Numbered from the stretch's first letter, positions 19,154 through 28,593 are shown. The stretch is DNA of 64,000 bases from an archaeon (GCA_029258795.1 JAPDKB010000008.1:1-64000); one strand, 5' to 3'. The notes: generated from the letters alone by a model not told the origin. Program-made: numbers and translations.

Positions 19154-20218
19154 CTAGAAATTCAAGAGTCGCTCTTTGTTTTTAACCAAAGATATCAATA
19201 GCAAAAGCAGTTCCCGATCAATAAGAACGTGTTTATAATATCCTTTTCTCTCTCGCATCTCTACGATGTCTCTCCAAACGCTAGGGGCTACATTATTTGT
19301 GGCTGTAATCATTAGAAGTTCTCCTTCTTTCGCATGTCTAACTCCTTCTGAGTAATCCATTTCGCTAAATCTGCTCTTGAAATATGCTTTTGCCTCTCCA
19401 TACTTTTCAGGTTTTATGCTGCTCAAATAACTATAGAGATTTATGATATGAAAATCCGGCATACCTGGCCCGCCAATTCTAACCACTTTAGAGTTGAGAA
19501 GTGTGTTACCGTATTGGGTGTGCAGTGTAGTCAAGAACTTTGGTAATGTTTCTCTCAACTCTTTGAGCAGATTCACGACAAATTTTTCGAAGTTGTAAGG
19601 CCTTTCCTTCTCATTCCAAGCACTTACTACTTCATCGAACCAAATTTCACTAGACTTTTCTGGAGAAGTTGGAATATCTCTCGCGATACTCTGAATGAGT
19701 TCCTCGACCTCCTCGGAGTCTTGTCTGAGAAATTCAAGAAGGTAGTATGCTTTTTGCTTCCATGGTGCTAACTTACGAAGACTCCTTCTGTGATCCAAAT
19801 ATACAAAAATACAGTTCTTCCCCTTGTTTTCGGAGAGGATGTACGTAAAGTTCGAGATCTCTGGAAAAATCACGTAAATAGATTTTTGAGCATAGTGTAG
19901 TTTCAAAACCATTCTATGCTTATCCAATTCTACAGGTGCGATAGTGCTTATCTTACGCTTAACTTCCTGAAGTATCGTTATATAACGGACATTCTCGATA
20001 ATCCTCTTAATCCTTATATGTTTCTCGGATGGGCGTATCTGCCTTCCACACCTACAAATTGGTAGTTGAGTCGAGCAATCATCGAACTCTATTTCTTCAT
20101 CACAATTCTGACATTTCAACACTTTTTTTTCTTCTATTTCAATAAAATCTTTTAGGTCTTCTGGTAAGCTCTGTGTTAAAAGCGAATATCCTCTAACCAA
20201 AGGAATCCTGTCTGTCAT
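19154..20218 (-). CDS. zinc-ribbon, Mrr-like PD-(D/E)XK nuclease (predicted)
   Basis: 354 residues. N-terminal four-Cys ribbon (CQNCDEEIEFDD...CRCG, about residues 35-60). C-terminal part has restriction-endonuclease topology: helix YNFEKFVVNLLKEL, strand with GMPDFHII, then KYGEAKAYFK (PD...ExK catalytic set), strand ELLMITATNNVAPSVW, and a final HVLIDRELLLLLI resembling the 'LIDG..L' end of Mrr-type domains. DNA cleavage is therefore inferred, not shown. Last gene of an AT-rich three-gene operon; overlaps the middle gene by 4 bp. Confidence 0.6.
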   Translation of the reverse strand: MTDRIPLVRGYSLLTQSLPEDLKDFIEIEEKKVLKCQNCDEEIEFDDCSTQLPICRCGRQIRPSEKHIRIKRIIENVRYITILQEVKRKISTIAPVELDKHRMVLKLHYAQKSIYVIFPEISNFTYILSENKGKNCIFVYLDHRRSLRKLAPWKQKAYYLLEFLRQDSEEVEELIQSIARDIPTSPEKSSEIWFDEVVSAWNEKERPYNFEKFVVNLLKELRETLPKFLTTLHTQYGNTLLNSKVVRIGGPGMPDFHIINLYSYLSSIKPEKYGEAKAYFKSRFSEMDYSEGVRHAKEGELLMITATNNVAPSVWRDIVEMRERKGYYKHVLIDRELLLLLISLVKNKERLLNF

Positions 20219-21390
20219 TTTGTCAACACCTTATTTAGATATGCTAAGATGTTCTCTCGATCCTCTAAGGAAAGACCCCGATAGTCAAAACTTATGCTTG
20301 TGTCTTCTCCTTCCCTGAAGAATTTTATTGTAAATTTTCTCCCCTGAAACTTTATTCGAACATATTCACAGTCGCTTTCATCGAGAACTAACTCGTACGT
20401 TTCTCTCAAATCAGTTAACGCATTTTCTACTCCTAATTCCTCGTCTTGTGCTTTGATAATTACCTTTGGGGAATCGGTGAGTGGAAAGTTTGCAAAACAT
20501 GCTTCCAAAAGTTTTACATTTTTATCTTCGCCTTTCATCCATTTTGATATTAGCTTGTTTATTTTTTCTCTTGGAAACTTTCTTTCTTCTTCACTTAGTT
20601 TTACATCATTGTTAGTAAGATCCTTTATGAGGTTTTCCGCAAATTTTTTTATCGTCTTTTTTTCTTTTTTTGTATAGATCTCCACCCTTGAGAAATCTTT
20701 TTGTATCTTAAAAACCTTCGAATCTGCCAGTCGTACAAAATCATTCCTATCTACTAGTTTTATTGGGGCGCTTTTGAGTCTAGATCTTCGAAAAATAATT
20801 ATCCATTCGTTTTCAGTTTCTTTAAACCACCAAACCTTGGATTTCTGCCTTTTTTTCTTCCTTTTTCTTTCGTACGTATTTAGAAGATTTTCTACGGTTT
20901 CTTCATCTACATGTATATCTTCTACCTCAGGACGAGGATCGACAATGTACTTGGTAAATTTGCACTTTCTTATAAAAGACTCATAAAGTAAATCAACAAG
21001 CGCATCACTATGTTTGAGGTATAATAAAATAATCAACATGTCTGCATCATTCCCGTAGATTTTCATCTCGTCATCTTCGAGGAATTTGGCAGCGTGTTCA
21101 CGTATCAAAGCCATGTGGCCAATCTTACTAGCAAACCAAGAGCAGCAATACATAGAAAACATTAACTCTTTGTCTTTATTGTACATCTCCCGGAATTTTT
21201 CAAACCTTTTACGTTTTTTAGTTTTGTCTAGACCTAAAAATCCTAACCATTTCTCATTTCTTGTCCTTAATCTATTGAAAATCTTTTTACAAAAACTTTT
21301 TTCGTCTGTTTTCATTTCATCGAGAAAGTCTTCTACTGGAATTTCTAGTTTTTTCCAAAATTCCACAGTCTTCTCTCCAATATCGTTCAT
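20215..21390 (-). CDS. hypothetical protein, middle gene of AT-rich nuclease operon
   Basis: 391 residues, basic and charged, not recognised. A Lys/Arg-rich block (KRKKKRQKSK, about residues 175-185) lies centrally and the N-terminal half is helical. It has no visible catalytic motif, signal peptide or membrane segment. Three bases separate it from the upstream HTH gene and it overlaps the downstream nuclease by 4 bp, so all three products are likely made together. A specificity or sensor subunit is possible but is a guess. Confidence 0.6.
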   Translation of the reverse strand: MNDIGEKTVEFWKKLEIPVEDFLDEMKTDEKSFCKKIFNRLRTRNEKWLGFLGLDKTKKRKRFEKFREMYNKDKELMFSMYCCSWFASKIGHMALIREHAAKFLEDDEMKIYGNDADMLIILLYLKHSDALVDLLYESFIRKCKFTKYIVDPRPEVEDIHVDEETVENLLNTYERKRKKKRQKSKVWWFKETENEWIIIFRRSRLKSAPIKLVDRNDFVRLADSKVFKIQKDFSRVEIYTKKEKKTIKKFAENLIKDLTNNDVKLSEEERKFPREKINKLISKWMKGEDKNVKLLEACFANFPLTDSPKVIIKAQDEELGVENALTDLRETYELVLDESDCEYVRIKFQGRKFTIKFFREGEDTSISFDYRGLSLEDRENILAYLNKVLTK

Positions 21391-21392
21391 AA

Positions 21393-21998
21393 TTAATCAC
21401 CATTAATCATGTTCATTAAAGCGACTTGCTCTACAGCACTTAGCTCAAATGAAACCAAATTTGCGATTTCTGAAACAATTTTCTCGTCTAAATTAAATTT
21501 TTTCACAAGTTTTTTCCATTCTTTATCCTCTAGATTTTCTAGTGCGTTAAAAAAACAAAAAATAATCTCATCAAATCCTTTTCTTTTTCCTCCTAGGTCA
21601 ATAAGTGTTTCGAAATACTCTTTCAAAAAATACTTAATAAGATCTGGAGGTATAACTTTCTTCAAATCGTTTATACTCATCGAAGTTAATCTTGTTTTGC
21701 CTGAAAAAAGAAATGGCTCTCTAATATGGATAATTTCATTTACTGTCGTGTAGAACACGTTGAGTAACGAACTCCAATTTACTTCGTATTTCTTAGATTT
21801 ATCTCGGCGGACAGGTTTTATCAGACCTGCTTTTTCTAACTCTTTAAGCTGTTCTGTGACCGTAGGTTGTTTCTTTTTTAGAACCTTCGCTATGGAAGTT
21901 GCGTAGTTTTTGCCGCTTATAATACTTAACAAAACCTCGAGATATGCTGGTCTTTCCAATATATCAAGTACGTTGTCAAGATTAGTCTGTTTTGCCAT
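21393..21998 (-). CDS. ArsR-like winged-helix regulator
   Basis: 201 residues. Residues about 15-75 form a winged helix: ATSIAKVLKKKQPTVTEQLKELEKAGLIKPVRR, then a basic wing DKSKKYEVN. The C-terminal 120 residues are helical and unassigned, probably a dimer or ligand domain. First gene of the AT-rich operon, so it may autoregulate it or act as its sensor. The upstream region 22000-22089 is very AT-rich with TATA-like sequence. Confidence 0.7.
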   Translation of the reverse strand: MAKQTNLDNVLDILERPAYLEVLLSIISGKNYATSIAKVLKKKQPTVTEQLKELEKAGLIKPVRRDKSKKYEVNWSSLLNVFYTTVNEIIHIREPFLFSGKTRLTSMSINDLKKVIPPDLIKYFLKEYFETLIDLGGKRKGFDEIIFCFFNALENLEDKEWKKLVKKFNLDEKIVSEIANLVSFELSAVEQVALMNMINGD

Positions 21999-22089
21999 GA
22001 TTATAAAAACTACACAAAAATATTTAAATGTTATTGGTATCGACTATACCATAAAAAATGGGTGTTTGGAGGGTGTTAATAGAGTACTA

Positions 22090-22878
22090 CTATAATACGC
22101 TCGCCCCTCCCCCCAAAAACTCCTGCAAATCTCTGAATTCATCGATTAAATCTGCGGCAAGGTATGCTGAACCGCCGTTCTTCTCCTTCACTCTGTAGAT
22201 GGAGATCACCCCACATGGCAGTTGCTGCTCTTCCTTCCTTAAGTCAAGCGCTATGAAGCACACCACATCTTTCGTGCTGTAAAGTGAGCTCATCCATTTC
22301 GCAATTTCCCTTATCGTTGAGCCCGAATTGACCACATCGTCCACTATGGCTATGCGGTCCACATCAACCGCGGTCTCAACCGCTCTGTATTCATCCAGAA
22401 CCTTTCTGTAAATCTGACCCTCATAGGGCTTGCCACTGATATTGTCTATAAAGCCGATTGTTTTGCCATCTTTCACCACCCTCTTTATCGGACAGTAAAG
22501 GATTTCTAGCATGCTTTTTCCGTTTGTGGACAGTGAAAGCCGTATCCTCTCCATCAATTCCTTGCCTCCACTTCCCACTGAAATTACGGCATCATAGCTC
22601 AGAAGCTCGCTGTACCACGTTTCAACACAATCCCTTTCCATCTCTTTAAGCTTGGCGTTTTCCCACTTGCGCTGCGATAGAAAAGAAGGTACGCGCTTGC
22701 CCTGCTTCTCCTTCCATCTTGCGTACTTCTCCACGCTCCTCCCATCAAGCTCGCTCAGAGCATCAAGCAGCGCTTCCATTTCATCCTTTTCCTCCCCGAG
22801 GTAGAAAATGGCAGTGTAGTTATCGACTATGAACCCTCTTGCCGGTAGCGTACCTTCTCGATTCAGATATGCTGACAT
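22090..22878 (-). CDS. phosphoribosyltransferase-domain protein
   Basis: 262 residues. The PRPP-binding signature IAIVDDVVNSGSTI at about residues 176-189 (two acidic residues followed by a small-residue loop) marks a type I PRTase fold. The N-terminal 90 residues, rich in Lys/Glu, are unassigned. Substrate is not evident; many such proteins are regulators or salvage enzymes. Normal base composition returns here after the AT-rich operon. Confidence 0.65.
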   Translation of the reverse strand: MSAYLNREGTLPARGFIVDNYTAIFYLGEEKDEMEALLDALSELDGRSVEKYARWKEKQGKRVPSFLSQRKWENAKLKEMERDCVETWYSELLSYDAVISVGSGGKELMERIRLSLSTNGKSMLEILYCPIKRVVKDGKTIGFIDNISGKPYEGQIYRKVLDEYRAVETAVDVDRIAIVDDVVNSGSTIREIAKWMSSLYSTKDVVCFIALDLRKEEQQLPCGVISIYRVKEKNGGSAYLAADLIDEFRDLQEFLGGGASVL

Positions 22879-23095
22879 TTCCCGCTAATTCCTTAAGATT
22901 TCTCGTACTCCATTCATACCACCTCCGGTGTTTTTTTAGAAGGGAGATGATGAGAACATAGCTGAAGCTAAGAAAAAGCACATTTCCTTTCATGGCGCGA
23001 GATGTTGGTACAGCATCACCACACCTATGTTAAAATCACACCATCAAAGTTTTTAAGCTTAACCATTTCAGAAAAAGCGTTCCTTTGATGGAAAA

Positions 23096-23473
23096 TTATT
23101 TCAAATAGCGGGTGTTTTCAAGCAATATTTCGGCAAAGTTTCTTATATTCCCTATGGACGGGTTGGTTTCCATGTATTTCTCTATTATTGGATGAAAATC
23201 CATCTCTACAATCGCATGTCTGGGTCTTTCGTACATTTCCTGCAGCGTGCACGTGAATACTGTTGCACTTGAACTCATCTTTCCTTTATTTGAAGCCACG
23301 CTAACACTACTCTGGTCCACCTTGAGAGACACAAGCAATTCATTACACGCGTCATCCGTGAACACGAAAAAATAGTAAGGATATCCACCATACCCTGCCG
23401 CTATTTCCTTAAAACCAAGGTCCGAAATGAGCTTGTCTATGGAAGATAGAGAAAGTGACCATACGGTTGACAC
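23096..23473 (-). CDS. hypothetical protein
   Basis: 125 residues, start taken as GTG at 23473. Soluble, with a GYGGYPYYFFVF segment in the first third and a C-terminal helix. I recognise no family and see no catalytic motif. Stands alone, followed by a short spacer and the DJ-1-like lipoprotein gene on the same strand. Confidence 0.5.
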   Translation of the reverse strand: MSTVWSLSLSSIDKLISDLGFKEIAAGYGGYPYYFFVFTDDACNELLVSLKVDQSSVSVASNKGKMSSSATVFTCTLQEMYERPRHAIVEMDFHPIIEKYMETNPSIGNIRNFAEILLENTRYLK

Positions 23474-23535
23474 CCTCTCTCTGAAATTGATTTTGGTTAG
23501 TGACTCGTTGAAAAGTAAAAATTTTTAATTATTAG

Positions 23536-24189
23536 CTATCGGCCGCCCTTTTCCGTCAGGAGCTTGATTATGGCCAGCGCAAACTCTTCAGCTGCCTTTG
23601 GGTCACTTGCTGTCACTATTTTACCATCCACCTCAACATCTCTGCCCGTATAAATTACTCCGGCTTTCTCAAGCTCGTCCCTTGCCCCTTTCCATACTGT
23701 AGCATGTTTTCCTTCCAGAATTCCAGCTCTGGCAAGGATGACTGGCCCGAGACATATCGCTCCTACAACCTTTCCTTCTCCGTAAGCTGATCTCGCAATT
23801 TCAAGGGCGCGCTCATTCTCGAAATAGATGGTAGCTCCTGCCCCTCCCACAAAAACAACCGCATCGAAATCAGAAACGTTGATCTCGTAGATGGTGTAAT
23901 TAACCATTATCGTTGAGCCGAGCATACCCTTGGCAATGCCTTTCCGTAAAGAAGCAACCATGACTTTGGCGCCACGACTTTCAAGCACGTTTTTGGTCAC
24001 GAAGAGCTCCTCATCCCTGAAGTTTTCAGGAGCTATTATCATGAGCAGGGACTTGTTGGCCAGCTCATCACTTACCTTCTGGTCCTGAGTTACAATCTCT
24101 CTTGTATTGTTCTGCTTTCCCACACACCCCGAAAAGAAAACGACAAGCACGGTCAAAATTAGGAACAGGACTGTGGCGTGTTTCTTCAT
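23536..24189 (-). CDS. DJ-1/PfpI-family lipoprotein
   Basis: 217 residues. Residues 1-21 are a signal peptide with a lipobox-like VFFSGC, Cys22 being the likely lipidated residue. The rest is a DJ-1/PfpI domain: AICLGPVILARAGIL with nucleophile Cys146 in the nucleophile elbow, KHATVW after it (His162), and acidic residue in APENFRDEE. Family members are glyoxalases, deglycases, chaperones or proteases. An outward-facing, lipid-anchored version is less common than the cytosolic form. Confidence 0.8.
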   Translation of the reverse strand: MKKHATVLFLILTVLVVFFSGCVGKQNNTREIVTQDQKVSDELANKSLLMIIAPENFRDEELFVTKNVLESRGAKVMVASLRKGIAKGMLGSTIMVNYTIYEINVSDFDAVVFVGGAGATIYFENERALEIARSAYGEGKVVGAICLGPVILARAGILEGKHATVWKGARDELEKAGVIYTGRDVEVDGKIVTASDPKAAEEFALAIIKLLTEKGGR

Positions 24190-24281
24190 GCTAAATGATG
24201 TGGCGCTAAAATTATTTAAACCTCCATGCAGCTAACCTGAAGTTATCAAAAAGCTCTGCATGGAGGTGAGGAAAATGGCGG

Positions 24282-24569
24282 GTGAGTATTTTGGACTCCA
24301 GCGGAGAGGTGGTGTACGGTCCAACCGGTGTTGATGCGGAGTTCTTGTGGAAGCAGCTAAGCCGTTACAGGATAAAAGATGCTGGTTCTGTGCCAAATTA
24401 CGAATGGGTTATAACCCGGTTAAAGGTGCGCCTGAAAGAAAACGGATGTGAAAGGCTGTACGAATGTCCGGAGGATGTGCTTCCTCTTTCTTACAAAGCG
24501 GAAGTGGACGTTCTGATTCCGCTGCTGAAGAGTAAGAAAATAGTTGGATATGATGTTGTGAAGAAGTAA
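24282..24569 (+). CDS. small hypothetical protein, start ambiguous
   Basis: 95 residues from GTG at 24282, not recognised. A better ribosome site (GGAGGTGAGG near 24260) stands in front of an ATG at 24274 that lies one base out of frame and stops after 19 codons. Dropping one G of GGG at 24278-24280 would join MA to VSILDSSGEVVYGPTG. So either GTG is used or the gene has a one-base frameshift at its start. Soluble and mildly basic. Confidence 0.5.
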   Translation: MSILDSSGEVVYGPTGVDAEFLWKQLSRYRIKDAGSVPNYEWVITRLKVRLKENGCERLYECPEDVLPLSYKAEVDVLIPLLKSKKIVGYDVVKK

Positions 24570-24620
24570 CCCGCTCTTTCTTTATTCTTTTTTAAAAAGA
24601 AAATACTGAGAAATAAGGAG

Positions 24621-24739
<119 letters not shown>

Positions 24740-24770
24740 GAAGAATATATGCGGGTAAGATTTTTAAGGT

Positions 24771-25061
24771 TTATCCCGTCCCTCGAAGCCCCAGCTTTTT
24801 CTCGATATCTTCTGGTTTGGCGTTTTTTAGCAGTACATCCTTCTCCCTGTTTTTCTCCCCTCTCACGATTTCAGCTTTAACGCCCAGCAGTTTGGAAAGG
24901 AAGCGCACAAGCTCTTTGTTTGCCCTGCCTTCAGCAGGTGGAGCTTTGACCCTAATTTTTAAGCGGTTGCGCGCGGCATCCACTTCAGCTATTTCGTTCT
25001 TCTTGGCGTTTGGTACCACTAAAAGTTTGAGAACTATACCTTCAGGATGTTTTCTAATCAC
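24771..25061 (-). CDS. UPF0235 (DUF167) family protein
   Basis: 96 residues with the family core: LKLLVVPNAKKNEI, LKIRVKAPPAEGRANKELVRFLSKLLG and VEIVRGEKNREK-like strand. Widely conserved small protein of unknown function. Sits between 5S rRNA and a minus-strand hypothetical gene. Confidence 0.85.
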   Translation of the reverse strand: MIRKHPEGIVLKLLVVPNAKKNEIAEVDAARNRLKIRVKAPPAEGRANKELVRFLSKLLGVKAEIVRGEKNREKDVLLKNAKPEDIEKKLGLRGTG

Positions 25062-25072
25062 TTACATCCCCA

Positions 25073-26221
25073 TTAGCAAATTGTCTTCCTTGCTTTATCC
25101 ATACACTTTTCAAGATATACCACAATCTCGTTAAGTGAGGGTTTTAACCTTTCCGTTAAAAAAGTGCGAATGTCCCTTTGCAGATACATATTAATTTCTT
25201 CTTTCGGGATTAGATCATCCATGTATTTCTCATATAGCTTCAAACCAGTTAAATACATGAGAATGTTGTAGATCCTCGTGATGTGCGAGTCTGCGATGGA
25301 TTTAGTTTTCCACGACTGATCCATACCTATCGTTCCTCGATACAATATGGTATTTCCATCCTCTATCTCGATATATCGGGGATTGGACAACACTTTAATC
25401 TCTGGGTTAAACCGTAGATGTTTCAATTCTTTTAATTGCTGACATAATTCATTCCTATATGAGTTCTCCATCAAAGAGAGTATCGACTCTCCTTGTTTGT
25501 CCTCATTTCCAATCACAAGTAATGTGAAATAATTGTTGTATATTTCAAAACCGCCCTTGACAGGTAGAGGGCTACTAGGGCAGTGATCATTGTATATAGC
25601 AGAAACTACGGTAAGTTCCGAATCCCTAATCATAGAGTCGATCAAATCCTCGCCGGTGTTTGTACCATCTCTTATTACGAAATATCGAGCTGTAAATGGT
25701 ATGTCCGTTATCCCTAAATCTCTTTTAAAGCTGAGTTCATCTATCCGAAGGTCGTCCCACACCCTCAGTTCGATTTCAGGCGAGTATCTTTCAGCATCAA
25801 GTCCATTGGCTTTTGTAAATTCAAAAAATAAAGATGATGGTTTAGACCATACTTGTACGGGATGTTCCTTTACCTCGACCACTCTATGTAAGAGTTCGTG
25901 AATGCAAATCGCGGGAACAGGGATATCTGGGTTTAAGATATATTCTTTTCCGATTTCAATTTTGATACCTTCGTCAGTGTTGTTTGATACGGCCCTTGGA
26001 CGTGAATGCCTGTATGTCATCCGTGGATGAGTGTCCCAATCCACTATTTCAACTATAACTGATCCATGGTTTTTGAGTCTTTCAAATAGTTCTGAGGATG
26101 TTTCTTTTAATAGTTCAAAAGCTATTTCGAAATTAGATTCAATTTCTTTCTTCAGATCTTCAAATATAGCCTGAGGAAGAAATTTGTTAGTAATGAGTAG
26201 CTGTGGTTTTTCCTCATTCAT
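25073..26221 (-). CDS. putative metalloprotease-like protein (HELLH)
   Basis: About 382 residues. IHELLH at about residues 107-112 is an HExxH zinc motif in a predicted helix, with acidic and His residues downstream (VVEVKEHP). The rest is not recognised. ATG at 26221 is preceded by AAGGTGG; the frame opens six codons earlier with GTG. AT-rich relative to the flanks, so possibly acquired. Protease activity is inferred only from the motif. Confidence 0.5.
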   Translation of the reverse strand: MNEEKPQLLITNKFLPQAIFEDLKKEIESNFEIAFELLKETSSELFERLKNHGSVIVEIVDWDTHPRMTYRHSRPRAVSNNTDEGIKIEIGKEYILNPDIPVPAICIHELLHRVVEVKEHPVQVWSKPSSLFFEFTKANGLDAERYSPEIELRVWDDLRIDELSFKRDLGITDIPFTARYFVIRDGTNTGEDLIDSMIRDSELTVVSAIYNDHCPSSPLPVKGGFEIYNNYFTLLVIGNEDKQGESILSLMENSYRNELCQQLKELKHLRFNPEIKVLSNPRYIEIEDGNTILYRGTIGMDQSWKTKSIADSHITRIYNILMYLTGLKLYEKYMDDLIPKEEINMYLQRDIRTFLTERLKPSLNEIVVYLEKCMDKARKTIC

Positions 26222-26315
26222 AACATTAACCACCTTCACTTAGTCTTCACTTTATAGATATGGAATTTTCGATTAAAATTTAAAAATTTATAATTATGTA
26301 CTTACTATTTGGTAA

Positions 26316-26789
26316 TTAATTAATTCTCTTTATCACTCTCACCATCCACTCCTCAAATCCCATCTTCCTCCAGAATGCACGCGCACCTTCGTTTCTGTGA
26401 TCGAAAGAAAGGGTTATGTACTCGACTCCTTTCTCCCTGAACCAATCGAGCAGAAAGTTGAACATCTTTTCACCTATGCCCTTCTTTCTATGATCGGCAC
26501 CAACGCATGCGTCGCTTATCCTGCCCATCTTTTTGATTTTCAGGAATGGTCTTGCACTCTCCACCACTCCGATCATGTAGCCGATAATGTTGCCATCCTC
26601 CTCGGCCACCACAACCAGAGCATCGTCCTTGCTGGAAAGCAGGTTCTCAACGTGCTTTCTAAAGCCCTCTTCAACCTTAGCTCCCTTTTTGTAAATTTCA
26701 TCCATCTCCGCATGCATGTCCGCAAGCTGTTTGTTTATCCTCGCTATTTCATCAACATCCTCAAGCCGGGCTTTCCTAACCGTCACCAT
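26316..26789 (-). CDS. GNAT-family N-acetyltransferase
   Basis: 157 residues with GNAT fold: N-terminal VRKARLEDVDEIARINKQLAD, central strand VVAEEDGNIIGYMIG, acetyl-CoA loop CVGADHRKKGIGEKMFNFLL (motif A, R/QxxGxG/A-like) and C-terminal GARAFWRKMGFEEW. Substrate unknown; RimI-like protein acetylation and small-molecule acetylation are both possible. Confidence 0.85.
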   Translation of the reverse strand: MVTVRKARLEDVDEIARINKQLADMHAEMDEIYKKGAKVEEGFRKHVENLLSSKDDALVVVAEEDGNIIGYMIGVVESARPFLKIKKMGRISDACVGADHRKKGIGEKMFNFLLDWFREKGVEYITLSFDHRNEGARAFWRKMGFEEWMVRVIKRIN

Positions 26790-26842
26790 GGTTTTTCATC
26801 TGTGGGGGAGTTTTATAAGGGTTTCAAGTTCTCCTTGGCTGA

Positions 26843-27358
26843 TTACGTTAAAGCCCACAGAACAAGCTTGGCAAAACCAATCAGTGCAAGGAAAACAATC
26901 ACTTGGCGAAGGTAGTGTTTCTTGTCTTTTCTATTTATCCATAGTCCAATCAGGAAAGTGATGTAGAATGTGAGCAGGAATGAAAATACAACAAACCCAG
27001 CGTAAAATGCCAGAATTTTAAGCTTGGTGCGTTTTTCAAGCGGGATGTTTTGGGGTGAAATTTGCGGTGTTCTTTCTCTTTGTTTTATATCCAGCAAATA
27101 GAGAAGTACTATCACAAAAATCAGGAATGTACAAAACATGATAATACCTAATTCTTCGTAATGAGTGTTCAGATAATGGAGTTTTCTCTTGATTTCGTCG
27201 TTTATTCTGGTATGAAAACTCGCGTTTTTCACCTTTCCGATAATATCAAAATCAGGGTTGGTATCTTTAAACTCCCAGAGATAATATCTGTAACCGCCCA
27301 TTAGAACATAATCTTTTTCCTGGTCAAATTCTGCTTCAAGATCATCATCTATTTTCAC
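26843..27358 (-). CDS. small membrane protein
   Basis: 171 residues, not recognised. At least two hydrophobic segments: about 70-90 (LGIIMFCTFLIFVIVLLYLL) and about 113-138 (FYAGFVVFSFLLTFYITFLIG), with a third near the C terminus. The start overlaps the stop of the upstream secreted-protein gene by 4 bp, so the pair is co-translated and probably works together at the membrane. Confidence 0.6.
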   Translation of the reverse strand: MKIDDDLEAEFDQEKDYVLMGGYRYYLWEFKDTNPDFDIIGKVKNASFHTRINDEIKRKLHYLNTHYEELGIIMFCTFLIFVIVLLYLLDIKQRERTPQISPQNIPLEKRTKLKILAFYAGFVVFSFLLTFYITFLIGLWINRKDKKHYLRQVIVFLALIGFAKLVLWALT

Positions 27359-28533
27359 GATGATTTTAGTATCTCGGATTGGAGTGTACCACGCAGCCCC
27401 TGTTCCGAGGGGATAATATATCGTCCGTTTATGTTGAGTCCTATATCTATCTGGAAACCATTTTTACTTTGCTTGTAAAGTAATAAAGTAAGATTTGTGG
27501 CAACATCAAGCTCGTAATTGCTGACTGGTAGGTCTATGAAATCCTCTAATTCGTCACGTAGTTCGTTTTTTATCTGGGGTTCACATTTTTCGAGTAGAAA
27601 ATTCTTTTTACATCTTTCATAATAACTAAGAATTTTATCACAGCTGCTATGGATGTTTTCATTATCCCAACACGCAAGACACAATGCCATATCCCCGGAC
27701 TCCTGACAACACAACATATTTATTACTCCGTATAATACGCCTTCAACCTCACATTTTTGTTGTATTTCTGGATTACTTCTCACAAATTGCAGAACTTTCT
27801 CCAGAAGTTCAGGATTGTTAAATTCTAGATATTCATAATACTCTTTGCTCCTCTCATCCAACCCTTCAAGTTCTAATGTTACGATAGCGATGTAATGTCT
27901 TCGATATTTATCCACAACATCCTTCAAATTTTCAGGAAGCTCTACATCTGGATAGTTTTCCTTCAGGAATTCTTCTAGTGTTTGTCCGCTATCTACCTTG
28001 TATATCTCCACCATTCCAGCCTCAAATGCGAAAGTTTCGACCTTTTCTATGCCTTTTGAAGCTTCATTAAATTGAATAAAAGGTTCAAATAAATAGTAAA
28101 GGAAGAATGATTGAAAAAACGTAAATTCTAAATATCCATCCAAGTAATTATTCATAACACGTGTGCCTCTTTCTATAATGCCTGTAAAGCTCTGCAATTT
28201 TTTTGTTTTGATTATGTCATTATAGTTATATTTTTTCAAAAATTCCTTGTCTGTAATTCTACTAGCGTCCAGATAGTAAGGTTTAGAAACCAAAGGTATC
28301 AAAATTGTGATGTTTGTGTCTTCTTTACCTATGTATCCTATTGAAAGGAATAGATGAATCATCTCATGTGTCTCGTTCAGGACTTCAATAAAAGCGTACT
28401 GATGGTTTTCTTCTATGGAATGTAGGTCGATGTTTTTGATGACCGGAAGTGGCATGCCGTCTGCACTGACGGAAGATGGAAGGAGGATTGCAACAAAAAG
28501 TGCTGCTGTTATAAGATAAAGTTCTTTTTTCAT
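27355..28533 (-). CDS. secreted cysteine-rich protein
   Basis: 392 residues. Residues 1-24 are a signal peptide (hydrophobic ALFVAILLPSSVSA). The first 150 residues of the mature part look beta-rich; residues about 265-320 hold roughly nine cysteines (such as INMLCCQESGDMALCLACWD), suggesting disulfides or metal in an extracytoplasmic domain. No family recognised. Paired with the small membrane protein downstream. Confidence 0.55.
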   Translation of the reverse strand: MKKELYLITAALFVAILLPSSVSADGMPLPVIKNIDLHSIEENHQYAFIEVLNETHEMIHLFLSIGYIGKEDTNITILIPLVSKPYYLDASRITDKEFLKKYNYNDIIKTKKLQSFTGIIERGTRVMNNYLDGYLEFTFFQSFFLYYLFEPFIQFNEASKGIEKVETFAFEAGMVEIYKVDSGQTLEEFLKENYPDVELPENLKDVVDKYRRHYIAIVTLELEGLDERSKEYYEYLEFNNPELLEKVLQFVRSNPEIQQKCEVEGVLYGVINMLCCQESGDMALCLACWDNENIHSSCDKILSYYERCKKNFLLEKCEPQIKNELRDELEDFIDLPVSNYELDVATNLTLLLYKQSKNGFQIDIGLNINGRYIIPSEQGLRGTLQSEILKSS

Positions 28534-28593
28534 GAAAGTGGTTTTGTGTGGATATCGGTTATAAAAGTTTCGTAATGTTAACGGACTTGCACT

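Noticed and set aside
18889-22080. Attachment-site repeats around the AT-rich nuclease operon
   Set aside because: Only GAGGGTGTT is shared by both sides, and no copy of the tRNA-Asp 3' end is found at the far end, so integration into the tRNA is not supported.
22943-22990. Possible C/D box RNA (GATGATGA followed by CTGA)
   Set aside because: No second C' or D box and no terminal stem; the two boxes are common by chance in AT-rich spacers.
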